Below, in pieces: positions 46,595 to 54,721 of a DNA stretch of 64,000 nucleotides. The DNA lies in contig NZ_CANLCI010000012.1 in assembly GCF_947489035.1 (NCBI RefSeq), forward strand, positions 50,337 through 114,336. Direction: 5' to 3'. The stretch comes from an uncultured Ferrimonas sp. (lineage in GTDB: Bacteria > Pseudomonadota > Gammaproteobacteria > Enterobacterales > Shewanellaceae). A program made the translations under genes and the position numbers. Every line of letters begins with the position of its first letter. Position 1 is the first letter of the stretch. The notes below the pieces were generated by a model. That model was given only the letters and a program-made list of their open reading frames with translations. It was not told where the DNA came from and did no database searches.

Positions 46595-47785
46595 ATGTCT
46601 GCCAAAGTCATCTTAAAAAAAGCCCGCGATAAATCCCTGCTTCGTCGTCACCCTTGGATTTTTTCCAATGGGGTAGAACGCGTTGAAGGCAACCCTGAAC
46701 AAGGCAGCACCGTCGAGGTGTACTCGAAAGAGGGAAAATGGTTAGGCCGCGGCGCCTACTCACCTCAATCGCAGATCCGCGTTCGTATTTGGACCTTCGA
46801 TCAGCAAGAAACCATTGATTTAGCCTTTTTCCAGCGCCGCTTAGCGCGTTGTCAGGCTGGGCGTGAGCATGTCATTGAACAGTGCGGCCTAACTGGCTAC
46901 CGCTTGGTTGCTGGCGAGTCCGACGGCTTACCGGGGATCACCATCGACCGCTTTAACAACGTCTTGGTGTGCCAGATCTTAAGCGCAGGCGCCGAAGCAC
47001 AGCGACATTTGTTGATCGAGGCATTGCAGCTGCAGTTCCCACAATTGACCATCTACGAGCGTTCCGATGTGGAGGTACGTAAGAAAGAAGGGCTAACCCC
47101 AACCGCGGGATTGATCCACGGTGAACTGCCACCACAGCCGATGACCTTTATGGAAAATGGCCTTAAGTTGTTAGTCGATGTAGAAAAGGGGCATAAGACC
47201 GGCGCTTACATTGATCAACGCGACAACCGCGCGATTGCCGCTAAGTACGTTAAAGATAAACGCGTGCTTAACTGCTTTAGCTACACCGGTGGCTTTGGCA
47301 CCTACGCCTTGCGTGCTGGCGCGGCTGAAGTGATCAATGCCGATGTCTCTGCCCCAGCGTTAGCCTTGGCTCAAAAAACCGCGGAATTGAATCAATTGGA
47401 TCTGTCGAAGTTAAATAACGTTGAAGCCGACGTGTTTAAATTACTCCGACAGTATCGCGACAATAAAGAACAGTTTGATGTGATCATCCTCGACCCACCT
47501 AAGTTCGCGGATAACAAGGCCCAGCTGGTTGGCGCGTGTCGAGGCTATAAAGACATCAACATGGTCGCGATGCAATGCATCAAACCCGGCGGGATCTTAC
47601 TCACCTACTCTTGCTCGGGCTTGATGGATGCGCCGCTGTTCCAGAAGATCGTTGCCGACGCGGCGCTGGATGCCGGCCGCGATGGTCAGATAGTCGAAAA
47701 GCTGACTCAGGCAGCCGATCACCCTATTGGTTGCGCTTACCCTGAAGGTTTTTACCTAAAAGGATTAGTGGTTCGCGTCTGGTAA
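46595..47785 (+). CDS. rlmI: 23S rRNA m5C1962 methyltransferase RlmI
   Basis: A 396-residue enzyme (E. coli RlmI 396) that methylates C1962 of 23S rRNA. The N-terminal PUA domain (residues 1-75) includes [17 protein letters not shown]. The Rossmann methyltransferase has [16 protein letters not shown] (motif I), LDPPKFADN (motif IV) and LLTYSCSG with the catalytic Cys (motif VI). It is monocistronic and upstream of the cold-shock genes. Confidence 0.95.
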   Translation: MSAKVILKKARDKSLLRRHPWIFSNGVERVEGNPEQGSTVEVYSKEGKWLGRGAYSPQSQIRVRIWTFDQQETIDLAFFQRRLARCQAGREHVIEQCGLTGYRLVAGESDGLPGITIDRFNNVLVCQILSAGAEAQRHLLIEALQLQFPQLTIYERSDVEVRKKEGLTPTAGLIHGELPPQPMTFMENGLKLLVDVEKGHKTGAYIDQRDNRAIAAKYVKDKRVLNCFSYTGGFGTYALRAGAAEVINADVSAPALALAQKTAELNQLDLSKLNNVEADVFKLLRQYRDNKEQFDVIILDPPKFADNKAQLVGACRGYKDINMVAMQCIKPGGILLTYSCSGLMDAPLFQKIVADAALDAGRDGQIVEKLTQAADHPIGCAYPEGFYLKGLVVRVW

Positions 47786-48098
47786 TGCGGGAATTTCACG
47801 CACTTACCTTGCCCCTATTTGATAATTTTTAGCCACTGAATTGTTTTTCATCGCGAAAACATTATTTATCTAATTATTTAATGACTGAACAATGGTAATC
47901 AACGAGCTACATGGTATAGTGCAGGTGTCCGTCAAGGGCGAGACCGCCACAATTTGATTTTGAACTCTTCCGCTCAAAAGCTTGTTCTACCTAATTTCAA
48001 GCCTTGTCGTCGTGAAGCGCTTCTCACCAAGCGGCCGCATGTGTGGCCTATTAGTGCAAATTGGTGGCGTTTAGTTATATTAGATTTTTGGAGAGATC
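47786..48098 (+). other. Long 5' leader of the cold-shock genes
   Basis: 313 bp without a gene. A TGG-TATAGT extended -10 element at 47912-47920 would give a leader of about 170 nt before the first csp start codon. Long structured leaders are usual for cold-inducible csp mRNAs. I did not find a confident cold-box match. Confidence 0.5.
47912..47920 (+). promoter_or_regulatory. Extended -10 promoter for the csp pair
   Basis: TGG followed by TATAGT (47915-47920). No good -35 box is present at 16-18 bp, which fits an extended -10 promoter. Confidence 0.5.
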
Positions 48099-48308
48099 AT
48101 GTCTCAAGCAACTGGTACTGTTAAGTGGTTTAACGACGACAAAGGCTTCGGTTTTATTAGCCAGGACAACGGCGGCGGCGATGTATTCGTTCACTTCCGT
48201 TCTATCCAAGGCGATGGTTTCAAATCTCTGGCAGAAGGTGCTGCTGTGAAATTTGACATCGAGCAGGGCCCTAAAGGTCCTCAAGCTGCAAACGTAGTAC
48301 GTTTGTAA
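48099..48308 (+). CDS. CspA-family cold-shock protein, copy 1
   Basis: A 69-residue RNA chaperone with the five-strand OB fold. Both nucleic-acid motifs are intact: KGFGFI (RNP1) at residues 16-21 and VFVHF (RNP2) at 30-34. GGAGAG lies 7 bp before the ATG. It is followed 109 bp later by a second copy that differs at only two residues (Ser/Ala in RSIQ versus RAIQ, and EGAAV versus EGQAV), so a recent tandem duplication is clear. Confidence 0.95.
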   Translation: MSQATGTVKWFNDDKGFGFISQDNGGGDVFVHFRSIQGDGFKSLAEGAAVKFDIEQGPKGPQAANVVRL

Positions 48309-48344
48309 TAGTTCTCGGGCATTATCTGCTCGTAACTATCTTAC

Positions 48345-48370
48345 TGCGGCGGTTTCGCCGCAGGTTTTAT
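48345..48370 (+). terminator. Terminator-like hairpin between the two csp genes
   Basis: CTGCGGCG (48345-48352) pairs with CGCCGCAG (48357-48364), followed by GTTTTATC. No separate promoter is evident after it, so copy 2 may depend on read-through. Confidence 0.7.
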
Positions 48371-48417
48371 CATTCACGCATTGACGTGAATTAGCACAAT
48401 TGATTCAGGAGAGACCC

Positions 48418-48627
48418 ATGTCTCAAGCAACTGGTACCGTTAAATGGTTTAACGACGACAAAGGCTTCGGCTTCATCAGCCAAGATAACGGCGGCGGCGA
48501 TGTATTCGTTCACTTCCGCGCTATCCAAGGCGATGGTTTCAAGTCTTTGGCTGAAGGCCAAGCGGTTAAGTTCGATATCGAACAAGGCCCTAAAGGTCCT
48601 CAGGCTGCGAACGTCGTTCGCCTGTAA
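48418..48627 (+). CDS. CspA-family cold-shock protein, copy 2
   Basis: A 69-residue product almost identical to copy 1, with the same KGFGFI and VFVHF motifs. The ATG at 48418 follows CAGGAGAGA, repeating the leader end of copy 1. An in-frame start at 48400 would add six unlike residues and is rejected. It ends at a strong terminator at 48665-48688. Synonymous differences between the copies show that they are diverging at the DNA level while the protein is conserved. Confidence 0.95.
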   Translation: MSQATGTVKWFNDDKGFGFISQDNGGGDVFVHFRAIQGDGFKSLAEGQAVKFDIEQGPKGPQAANVVRL

Positions 48628-48664
48628 TAACGCCGCCAGTGCACTACGCACGACGAGTTATTGA

Positions 48665-48688
48665 AAAACCCCGCTAAGGCGGGGTTTT
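48665..48688 (+). terminator. Terminator after the csp pair
   Basis: AAAACCCCGC and GCGGGGTTTT pair around TAAG, followed by a T run. The upstream A run lets it work for the convergent gene too. Confidence 0.92.
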
Positions 48689-48713
48689 TTGTGTCTGTCG
48701 TTTACGTTTAACG

Positions 48714-49061
48714 TTAATGCAGCTGCTTTTGCGCCACTTGAGCATGGTAGTAGCTCTCGGCTACTTGCTTGGCCATCACTTTGCTTGGCAGGGTCAGTTC
48801 GAGTTTCTCATTATAAAACTCGAACACTTCGACCATCAGATCCGGTAACGGGATCACTTCCTCTTCTGCCACTTGTACTGCTATCCCCAAATCGAACGCC
48901 ACCGCCATATTGCAGTCGCCTATCTCTTCGAGATGCTGTTTATCAACAGAGGCCAACAAACACATCCACATGGTTGCTACTAACCCACTAGGCAGCTGAT
49001 CCCCGCTGCTGTCTGCGGGCATCGGTCCGGTTTGCAGCGTTTTTGTGATTTCGTCCTTCAT
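48714..49061 (-). CDS. Hypothetical cytosolic protein
   Basis: A 115-residue acidic, mostly helical protein without a signal or membrane segment. The start is well supported: GGGAGG lies 6 bp before the ATG. Segments such as LEEIGDCNMAVAFDLGIAVQ and EEEVIPLPDLMVEVFEFYNEKLEL do not match a family I know. It is convergent with the csp pair, sharing their terminator, and is probably monocistronic. Confidence 0.68.
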   Translation of the reverse strand: MKDEITKTLQTGPMPADSSGDQLPSGLVATMWMCLLASVDKQHLEEIGDCNMAVAFDLGIAVQVAEEEVIPLPDLMVEVFEFYNEKLELTLPSKVMAKQVAESYYHAQVAQKQLH

Positions 49062-49262
49062 TTTGCCTCCCTGGCACGACTTTCCTGACGTTTTTGGTTA
49101 TTTATTGTGTTGTCGCACGTCAAAATTACACCAGTCAACATGCCATTAACAGCACTGTTTAAAGCCACTTGCGGGTACGGTTAGTCGAACCGGATTTAAC
49201 CCTAGGCTGGCTTCAAAACTACGGGTAAAATCTGCCAAAATCCCTTTTTGAGTATCCGAACC

Positions 49263-49808
49263 ATGCTGTTTATCTCTGATATTCACGGCTCGTTGTCCGC
49301 ATTAGAGCAAGCCCTGCAGTGGCAACAGAAATTACAAGCCAACACCTTGGTGCTACTGGGTGATATTTTAAATCACGGCCCTCGTAACCCAATCCCTGAT
49401 GGTTACGATCCCCAAGGTGTCGCCGAACGCCTCAACCAATACGCTGATCGGATCATTGCGGTGCGTGGTAACTGCGATTCGGAAGTGGATCAGATGCTGT
49501 GCCAATTTCCACTTTTGGCGCACTACAATTGGTTACTGCTCAATCAGCGGCGCCTGTGTCTTACCCATGGCCACTTAATGGGGCCGGATAATTTACCGCC
49601 TCTGCAGGCGGGCGAAGGGATCGCTTTTGGTCATACTCACTTGCCTGTAGCGCAATGGGTGGATGATCGGCTGCACTTTAATCCCGGCTCGATAACCAGT
49701 CCAAAAGGCGGTAATGTAGCGAGCTTTGGGCACTTTGATGGCAAAAAATTCAAAGTGTTAGATTTACAAGGCAACATGATTGCCAGTGCCGATTGGGATC
49801 GAACATGA
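49263..49808 (+). CDS. yfcE: YfcE-type phosphodiesterase
   Basis: A 181-residue calcineurin-like metallophosphoesterase; E. coli YfcE cleaves phosphodiester model substrates with Mn2+. I chose the ATG at 49263 (MLFISDIHGS); a TTG 15 bp upstream is the alternative. Metal-site motifs: DIHG at residues 6-9, LGDILNHGPRN, RGNCDSEVDQM, THGH and GHTHLP. Its stop codon overlaps the start of the YecM-like gene (ATGA), so the two are translationally coupled. Confidence 0.93.
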   Translation: MLFISDIHGSLSALEQALQWQQKLQANTLVLLGDILNHGPRNPIPDGYDPQGVAERLNQYADRIIAVRGNCDSEVDQMLCQFPLLAHYNWLLLNQRRLCLTHGHLMGPDNLPPLQAGEGIAFGHTHLPVAQWVDDRLHFNPGSITSPKGGNVASFGHFDGKKFKVLDLQGNMIASADWDRT

Positions 49809-50380
49809 CTTATGAGCAACTGATGGCAGATCTGCCAGCCTTCGCCGACAAAGCCGCTAAATTAGCTGACAGATTGGGGTTGGTTCGCGCCAGGCTGCAG
49901 GCAGATCACGTTGCCTTGCGGATCACCGAACTAAACCATGCCTTAGCCATCAAGGACGCCCTGCTTGAGCGTGGCCAACTGTTATCAGAGAAAGAGATTA
50001 ACGGCCGCCCAATTTTGCTGATCCAACTGAACACACCAATGCAAGTTGGCCCGTGGGCGATTGAGTTAGTGGAACTGCCCTTCCCCGATGGCAAGAAGCG
50101 CCGCGACGGCTGGGAGCATGTCGAGTTGATTTTGCCATGCGATGCTCAGGATAAAGCCCAGATCCTCACGGCAATCCGTCAAGTACCGGCCATCATCGCC
50201 AAGTGGCCGGTGTTATCCGACGGCTCCATCGGTATCGAGATGAAAGCCAGCTGCCCTAAGGGCGAAGATGAACCGGTAACCAACCCAACGGTTGCGTTTC
50301 GTCATGAAGGGATCACCGTTAAGGTGCATCCATGGGATATCCGTCAGGTGCTGGGGTTAATGCCCATTGCGGCAGATTAA
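49805..50380 (+). CDS. YecM-like VOC-fold protein
   Basis: A 191-residue protein resembling E. coli YecM, a member of the glyoxalase/VOC superfamily of unknown activity. Recognisable parts: DHVALRITELNHALAIKD near residue 38, PWAIELVELPFPDGK and WEHVELILP. The histidines and glutamates in these could bind metal, as in active VOC enzymes. The ATG overlaps the yfcE stop by 4 bp. A bidirectional terminator follows. Confidence 0.87.
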   Translation: MTYEQLMADLPAFADKAAKLADRLGLVRARLQADHVALRITELNHALAIKDALLERGQLLSEKEINGRPILLIQLNTPMQVGPWAIELVELPFPDGKKRRDGWEHVELILPCDAQDKAQILTAIRQVPAIIAKWPVLSDGSIGIEMKASCPKGEDEPVTNPTVAFRHEGITVKVHPWDIRQVLGLMPIAAD

Positions 50381-50395
50381 TTCGTTCCTGTTATA

Positions 50396-50423
50396 ACAAA
50401 AGCCGGTATATACCGGCTTTTGT
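50396..50423. terminator. Bidirectional terminator after the yecM-like gene
   Basis: A perfect palindrome with 14-bp arms (core AAAAGCCGGTAT), sitting between two convergent genes with A/T tracts on each side. Confidence 0.88.
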
Positions 50424-50456
50424 GGTTTTAAATACGGCCGCCTGCGCCTGCAACCA

Positions 50457-51584
50457 CTAGCGCGTTGCCAGCACCGCTTGGCGCAGCCGCGCTAATCCTT
50501 CAACTAACGTTGCTTTCGGGCAAGCAAAGTTGATGCGAATAAACCCGGCTTGACCAAACTCGCTGCCATCGGATACGCCAAGCCCAAACTGCCGTAATCG
50601 CTGTGCTGGGTGCGACCAACCTAATTGGCGGCAATCGATCCACGCTAAGTAAGTTGCTTCCGGCTTATGTACTGTAAGTTCCGGCAGATCCGCCAAGGTT
50701 TCAATCAGATAATCGCGATTTTCTGTTAGCACTGGCAAGAGTTGCTCCAGCCACGGTGCTCCGTGTTGCCATGCCGCCGTTAGCGCCGTCATCGCCAGCA
50801 CATCTGGCGCAGGGGCAAAACCGGCTAACCGTTGCTGCAATTGGTTACGCCACTGGGCATTTGGCACTACAGCAAAGGCAAAAGGCAGCCCTGCTATATT
50901 AAACGCCTTGCCGGCGGCGATCAGCGTCACCACGCGCTCGGCCAGTTGCGGACACGCCTTCGCTAATGGCAGGTGGCGCTGGCCATCAAGCACCAAGTCC
51001 CCATGTATGTCATCACTGATCACATAGGCATCGTAACGCTCAATCAGCTTGGCCAGTTGCTGATACTCACTGAGGCTAAATGTTTTGCCTATTGGGTTTT
51101 GCGGGCAGCACAGCATCACCGTGCGTGCCCCTTGTTGTAACTGTTGTTCTAACTGCTGCAGATCCCAGCCATCGCTGCTCACCCCAAAGGTTGCGCCCGC
51201 TAAGCCTAAGTGCTCTGCCACCTGGGCGATGGGGCCATACACCGGTTGTGGCCACACCAGCGAGGTCAGTTGCGGTTGCGATTGCACCGCAAAATTGAGC
51301 CCTGGCACCACCGCAGGCAGTGGCACCAGCCACGCAGGATCGATTTGCCAATCCCAACGCTGGGCCAACCACGTCACCGCCAGCTGCCGCAGCGATGGCT
51401 CGACCTCGGCATAACCAAACACACCGTGTTCGACCCGATCCAGCAACGCCTGTTTAATCGGATCGGCAATGGCAAAGTCCATATCGGCCACCCACATCGG
51501 GATCACATCTTCGCTGCCGTAGCGATTCCACTTAATGCTATCGCCATTGCGACGATCGATTGCCGCAGTAAAGTCGTATTTCAT
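50457..51584 (-). CDS. PatB/MalY-type PLP C-S lyase or aminotransferase
   Basis: A 375-residue fold-type I PLP enzyme of the MalY/PatB subgroup, usually cystathionine beta-lyase-like. I chose the ATG at 51584 (MKYDFTAAIDRR) with AAGGA 6 bp upstream. Family motifs: GSEDVIPMWVADMDF near residue 25, CCPQNPIGKTFS, SDDIHGDLVL, and the PLP lysine in AAGKAFNIAGLPFAF. The FIRINFACP segment near the end carries the carboxylate-binding Arg. It probably cleaves cystathionine or other S-alkyl cysteines. Confidence 0.9.
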   Translation of the reverse strand: MKYDFTAAIDRRNGDSIKWNRYGSEDVIPMWVADMDFAIADPIKQALLDRVEHGVFGYAEVEPSLRQLAVTWLAQRWDWQIDPAWLVPLPAVVPGLNFAVQSQPQLTSLVWPQPVYGPIAQVAEHLGLAGATFGVSSDGWDLQQLEQQLQQGARTVMLCCPQNPIGKTFSLSEYQQLAKLIERYDAYVISDDIHGDLVLDGQRHLPLAKACPQLAERVVTLIAAGKAFNIAGLPFAFAVVPNAQWRNQLQQRLAGFAPAPDVLAMTALTAAWQHGAPWLEQLLPVLTENRDYLIETLADLPELTVHKPEATYLAWIDCRQLGWSHPAQRLRQFGLGVSDGSEFGQAGFIRINFACPKATLVEGLARLRQAVLATR

Positions 51585-51670
51585 CGCTGTCCTTAATCTC
51601 AATTCCGTAAGCGCTTAGAGCCTATTGTTGGAGTCCATATTTAAAGGCGCATTAAGGTTCGCACTTAGCA

Positions 51671-52474
51671 TTACCGTGCCATTGGTGGTACCAGTAGAGC
51701 TGGGTCAACTCGCTGCTTGAACCAGTTCATGCGCCAGTCCAAGTGTGGCCCAGTCACACGGCCGGTCGCGCCAACCTCAGCCACGATGTCGCCCTGTTTT
51801 ACCTGCTGCCCTTCTGTCACCAGCATCTTGCTCAGGTGAAGAAAAGTCGAACTGACTCCAAAGCCATGATCGATGATCACGGTGCCACCAGAGTAAAACA
51901 GATCCCCCACCAGCGTAATCACCCCATCCGCGGGCGCAACCACTGTGGTTCCGGTTGGGGCCGCGACATCAACCCCATAATGGGGGCTGCGAGGCTCGCC
52001 ATTGTAAAAACGCTGACTGCCATAAACGCCGGTAATAGGCCCCTTTAATGGCCAAATAAACGATTGTTGCCAGCTGGTTTGCTGTTCAAATCGCGCCCGT
52101 GCAGCACGGGTACGTTTAGCATCGGCCTGAGCCCGCGCAACGTTGTCTGGATCCGGCTTCATTATCCGTTTGGCGATCCCTTCGATGCGTTGAATTTTGT
52201 ATTCCCGCGGGCTTAATTGGATGTTTTCTTCGCGCATTTTCCCGTCAGCACCAATAATGGTTAAACGCTGCTCTAATGCGGCCTTCCGGCCAAAACCCAA
52301 CACAAATTTGCCCTCGGCTGTTACGCGAATGGGTTCGTCATTGAGCCGCAGCTGGGCACCGGGTTCGAGCTGGCCACGTATCAAGCTGCCTTGAGTCAAG
52401 GTTCCTTGCAGCTCCAGCGATTGTGCTGAAAAACTTAACCAAATCAGTACAAACGCTGACATTATTCGAACCAT
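51671..52474 (-). CDS. Secreted M23 peptidase
   Basis: A 267-residue LytM peptidase with a signal peptide (MVRIMSAFVLIWLSFSAQS). I chose the ATG at 52474, which has GGAG 7 bp upstream; longer frames extend into the divergent promoter. After an N-terminal beta domain (GTLTQGSLIRGQLEPGA) and a basic helix (about residues 95-135), the M23 core shows PHYGVDVAAPTGT (His and Asp ligands), STFLHLSKM and GPHLDWRM, so the zinc site is complete. It lacks the LysM domain of the other M23 protein in this window and is likely free in the periplasm. It is divergent to the dihydroorotase gene. Confidence 0.9.
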   Translation of the reverse strand: MVRIMSAFVLIWLSFSAQSLELQGTLTQGSLIRGQLEPGAQLRLNDEPIRVTAEGKFVLGFGRKAALEQRLTIIGADGKMREENIQLSPREYKIQRIEGIAKRIMKPDPDNVARAQADAKRTRAARARFEQQTSWQQSFIWPLKGPITGVYGSQRFYNGEPRSPHYGVDVAAPTGTTVVAPADGVITLVGDLFYSGGTVIIDHGFGVSSTFLHLSKMLVTEGQQVKQGDIVAEVGATGRVTGPHLDWRMNWFKQRVDPALLVPPMAR

Positions 52475-52558
52475 TGGTTCACTCCTTCGATGGGCATAAA
52501 GCTGAGAAACCGTTATTATTACCATCGCCCTATCAGTCAGAACAAGACGTATAACAAT

Positions 52559-53905
52559 ATGACCACCACATTGATCAGTAACGCTGAAATTCTTAACGAA
52601 GGGATCCGCCAAAGCGGTGATCTATTAATCAAAAATGGCCGTATCGAGCAGATCGGTGGCCAGATCACCGCACCAGCCGGTGCCGAAGTTGTCGATGCCC
52701 AAGGGAAGTTGCTTATCCCCGGTATGATCGATGATCAGGTTCACTTTCGTGAGCCAGGCTTGACGCAAAAAGGCAGCATGGCCACTGAATCTCGTGCCGC
52801 CATCGCCGGTGGGATCACCTCCTTTATGGAGATGCCCAACGTGAACCCTCAAACCACCAACGTTGAGGCGTTGCAAGCTAAATTTGCCCGTGCTGCTGAG
52901 GTATCAGTGGCAAACCACAGCTTTTATCTGGGCGCCACCAACGACAACCTTGAAGTGATTAAGTCGTTGGATCCCAACGCCGCCTGCGGCATTAAAATTT
53001 TTATGGGCGCCTCAACCGGCAACATGCTGGTTGATAATGAAGAGACCTTGGCAGGGATTTTTGCCAATGCACCGATCCCAGTGGCAACCCACTGTGAAGA
53101 CAGTCCAATGATCGCCATCAACGAAGAAGCCGCCCGCGCCAAGTACGGTGAAGCCGTACCAATGCAGTTACACGGCAGCATTCGTTCCCGCGAAGCCTGC
53201 ATTAAATCAACCAAAACCGCGATGGAGCTGGCGCGTAAGTACGGCACTCGCTTACACGTACTGCATATCTCTACCGCCGAAGAGTTAGCGCTGTTCGAAG
53301 CGGGCAAAAAGTTAGATGCCTTAGGTACGGCCAACATCACCGCCGAAGCCTGTGTGCACCACCTGTTTTACAGCGAGCAGGATTACCTTACCCTTGGCAG
53401 CCAAATTAAATGTAACCCGTCGATTAAAACCGAGCGGGACCGGTTAGCGCTGCTGGATGCGGTGCGCCGTGACATCATCGACATCATCGCCACCGATCAC
53501 GCCCCGCACACCTGGGACGAGAAGCAAGGCACTTACTTTAAGGCGCCATCAGGGGTGCCGCTGGTGCAACATGCGCTGCAGTCACTGTTTGAGCACTACC
53601 ACGCGGGTGAACTCAGCCTAGAAACCATTGTGCAGAAAACCAGCCACGCGGTTGCCGAACGTTACAACCTGAAAGAGCGCGGCTACTTACGCGAAGGCTA
53701 CCACGCGGATCTGGTGTTGGTGGATTTGGATAAGCCTTACCACGTTAACAAAGACAACTTGTTGTATAAGTGCAATTGGTCGTCGTTTGAGAACACCACC
53801 TTGCGCTCAACTATCGCCTCCACTTGGGTGGGTGGCCATCGCGTGTTTGATGGGCGCAATGCCAGCAGCGAAGCCGTGGGCCAAGCGTTAACGTTCAACC
53901 GATAA
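52559..53905 (+). CDS. Dihydroorotase, amidohydrolase type
   Basis: A 448-residue cyclic amidohydrolase annotated by resemblance as dihydroorotase (ring closure of carbamoyl-aspartate in pyrimidine synthesis). I chose the ATG at 52559 (MTTTLISNAEILNEG). Motifs: DDQVHFREPGLTQKG (first HxR metal motif), HVLHIST, IATDHAPHTWDEK and the C-terminal GYHADLVLVD common to class I dihydroorotases and allantoinases. It is not next to other pyr genes, so allantoinase or another hydantoinase-like role cannot be excluded. It ends at a strong terminator. Confidence 0.87.
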   Translation: MTTTLISNAEILNEGIRQSGDLLIKNGRIEQIGGQITAPAGAEVVDAQGKLLIPGMIDDQVHFREPGLTQKGSMATESRAAIAGGITSFMEMPNVNPQTTNVEALQAKFARAAEVSVANHSFYLGATNDNLEVIKSLDPNAACGIKIFMGASTGNMLVDNEETLAGIFANAPIPVATHCEDSPMIAINEEAARAKYGEAVPMQLHGSIRSREACIKSTKTAMELARKYGTRLHVLHISTAEELALFEAGKKLDALGTANITAEACVHHLFYSEQDYLTLGSQIKCNPSIKTERDRLALLDAVRRDIIDIIATDHAPHTWDEKQGTYFKAPSGVPLVQHALQSLFEHYHAGELSLETIVQKTSHAVAERYNLKERGYLREGYHADLVLVDLDKPYHVNKDNLLYKCNWSSFENTTLRSTIASTWVGGHRVFDGRNASSEAVGQALTFNR

Positions 53906-53925
53906 TGGTGTGCATCGAACCAGAC

Positions 53926-53953
53926 AAAGAGCGGCTTAGGCCGCTCTTTTTTA
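53926..53953 (+). terminator. Terminator of the dihydroorotase gene
   Basis: GAGCGGC (53929-53935) pairs with GCCGCTC (53940-53946) and runs into TTTTTT. Confidence 0.9.
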
Positions 53954-54030
53954 TTGACTTAACAACCACAAGGCCCCTTGTTAGGGTAGTGATTGTTGAG
54001 TTTAAGCCGTGATGCCATCGCCACGCAAAA

Positions 54031-54079
54031 TGCACATAAATATACATAACCTAAAATATGTGCCATTTTGTACATAAAT
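54031..54079. promoter_or_regulatory. Repeated operator-like elements before satD
   Basis: TGCACATAAAT (54031-54041) and TGTACATAAAT (54069-54079) are direct repeats 38 bp apart, with a third partial copy TATACATAA at 54041-54049. GCACATA (54032-54038) also forms an inverted pair with TATGTGC (54057-54063). They end about 20 bp before the satD start codon. Confidence 0.55.
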
Positions 54080-54097
54080 GAACAGTTGGAGCCCCTC

Positions 54098-54721
54098 ATG
54101 ACCGTTGCCGTGATCAGTGGCGATATTGTGTCATCGCGACAGATGAGCACGCCCGAACTGGATACCACCTTAGCGTTGGTGAGCTCGGTGTTAGCCCACT
54201 ATGATACGGCGGGAACCAAGCATCACTTTTTCCGCGGTGATGGCTTCCAAATTACCTTACCTAAGCCTTCACTGGCCCTACGCTGTGCCTTGCAGTTAAA
54301 ACTGACCCTCATTGGCCAGCGCCAACAGAAACAGGGCAGCGATTGCCGCTTGGCCATTGGCGTTGGTGAGATCAGCCAGCTTCGCCGCAACGGAGCCACC
54401 TCCAGCGGTGAAGCATTTGAACTGTCCGGTTTAGGCTTAGACAGTTTAAAAGGCAATGAGATCGCGCTGTTTAGCTCCGATCCGACTCTTGCGCCTTATC
54501 AGCTGCTGCTGCAGTGGCTCAGTTTTCATCTACAGGGGCTTACGCCAAAGCAAGCGCAGGTGTTGCAACCGTTTCTGTTTGAATCGGTTACCGAGCAGAG
54601 CCAACTGGCGCAGCGGTTAGGGCTGGATCAGTCCACGGTTAGCCGCCACTTAAGCCGTGCTGGGGCGCCTCTGTTGCAGCAGTTGCTCAGCCAATTTGAA
54701 CAGGTACTCAAGGATGATTGA
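54098..54721 (+). CDS. SatD-family protein: cyclase-like fold plus HTH
   Basis: A 207-residue protein of the SatD type. Residues 1-130 read like a class III nucleotidyl-cyclase core: VISGDIVSS with Asp9, FFRGDGFQITLPKPSLALRC cut at Asp48, LAIGVGE at 85-91, and GEAFELSGLGLDSL in the place of the GDAVNLAARL helix. The two Asp are 39 residues apart, near the spacing of the metal ligands in cyclases, but the catalytic Asn and Arg are replaced by Glu and Leu. Residues 145-200 form a MarR/GerE-like helix-turn-helix (QSQLAQRLGLDQSTVSRHLS). It may be a nucleotide-sensing regulator. It overlaps the DUF3307 gene by 8 bp. Confidence 0.82.
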   Translation: MTVAVISGDIVSSRQMSTPELDTTLALVSSVLAHYDTAGTKHHFFRGDGFQITLPKPSLALRCALQLKLTLIGQRQQKQGSDCRLAIGVGEISQLRRNGATSSGEAFELSGLGLDSLKGNEIALFSSDPTLAPYQLLLQWLSFHLQGLTPKQAQVLQPFLFESVTEQSQLAQRLGLDQSTVSRHLSRAGAPLLQQLLSQFEQVLKDD

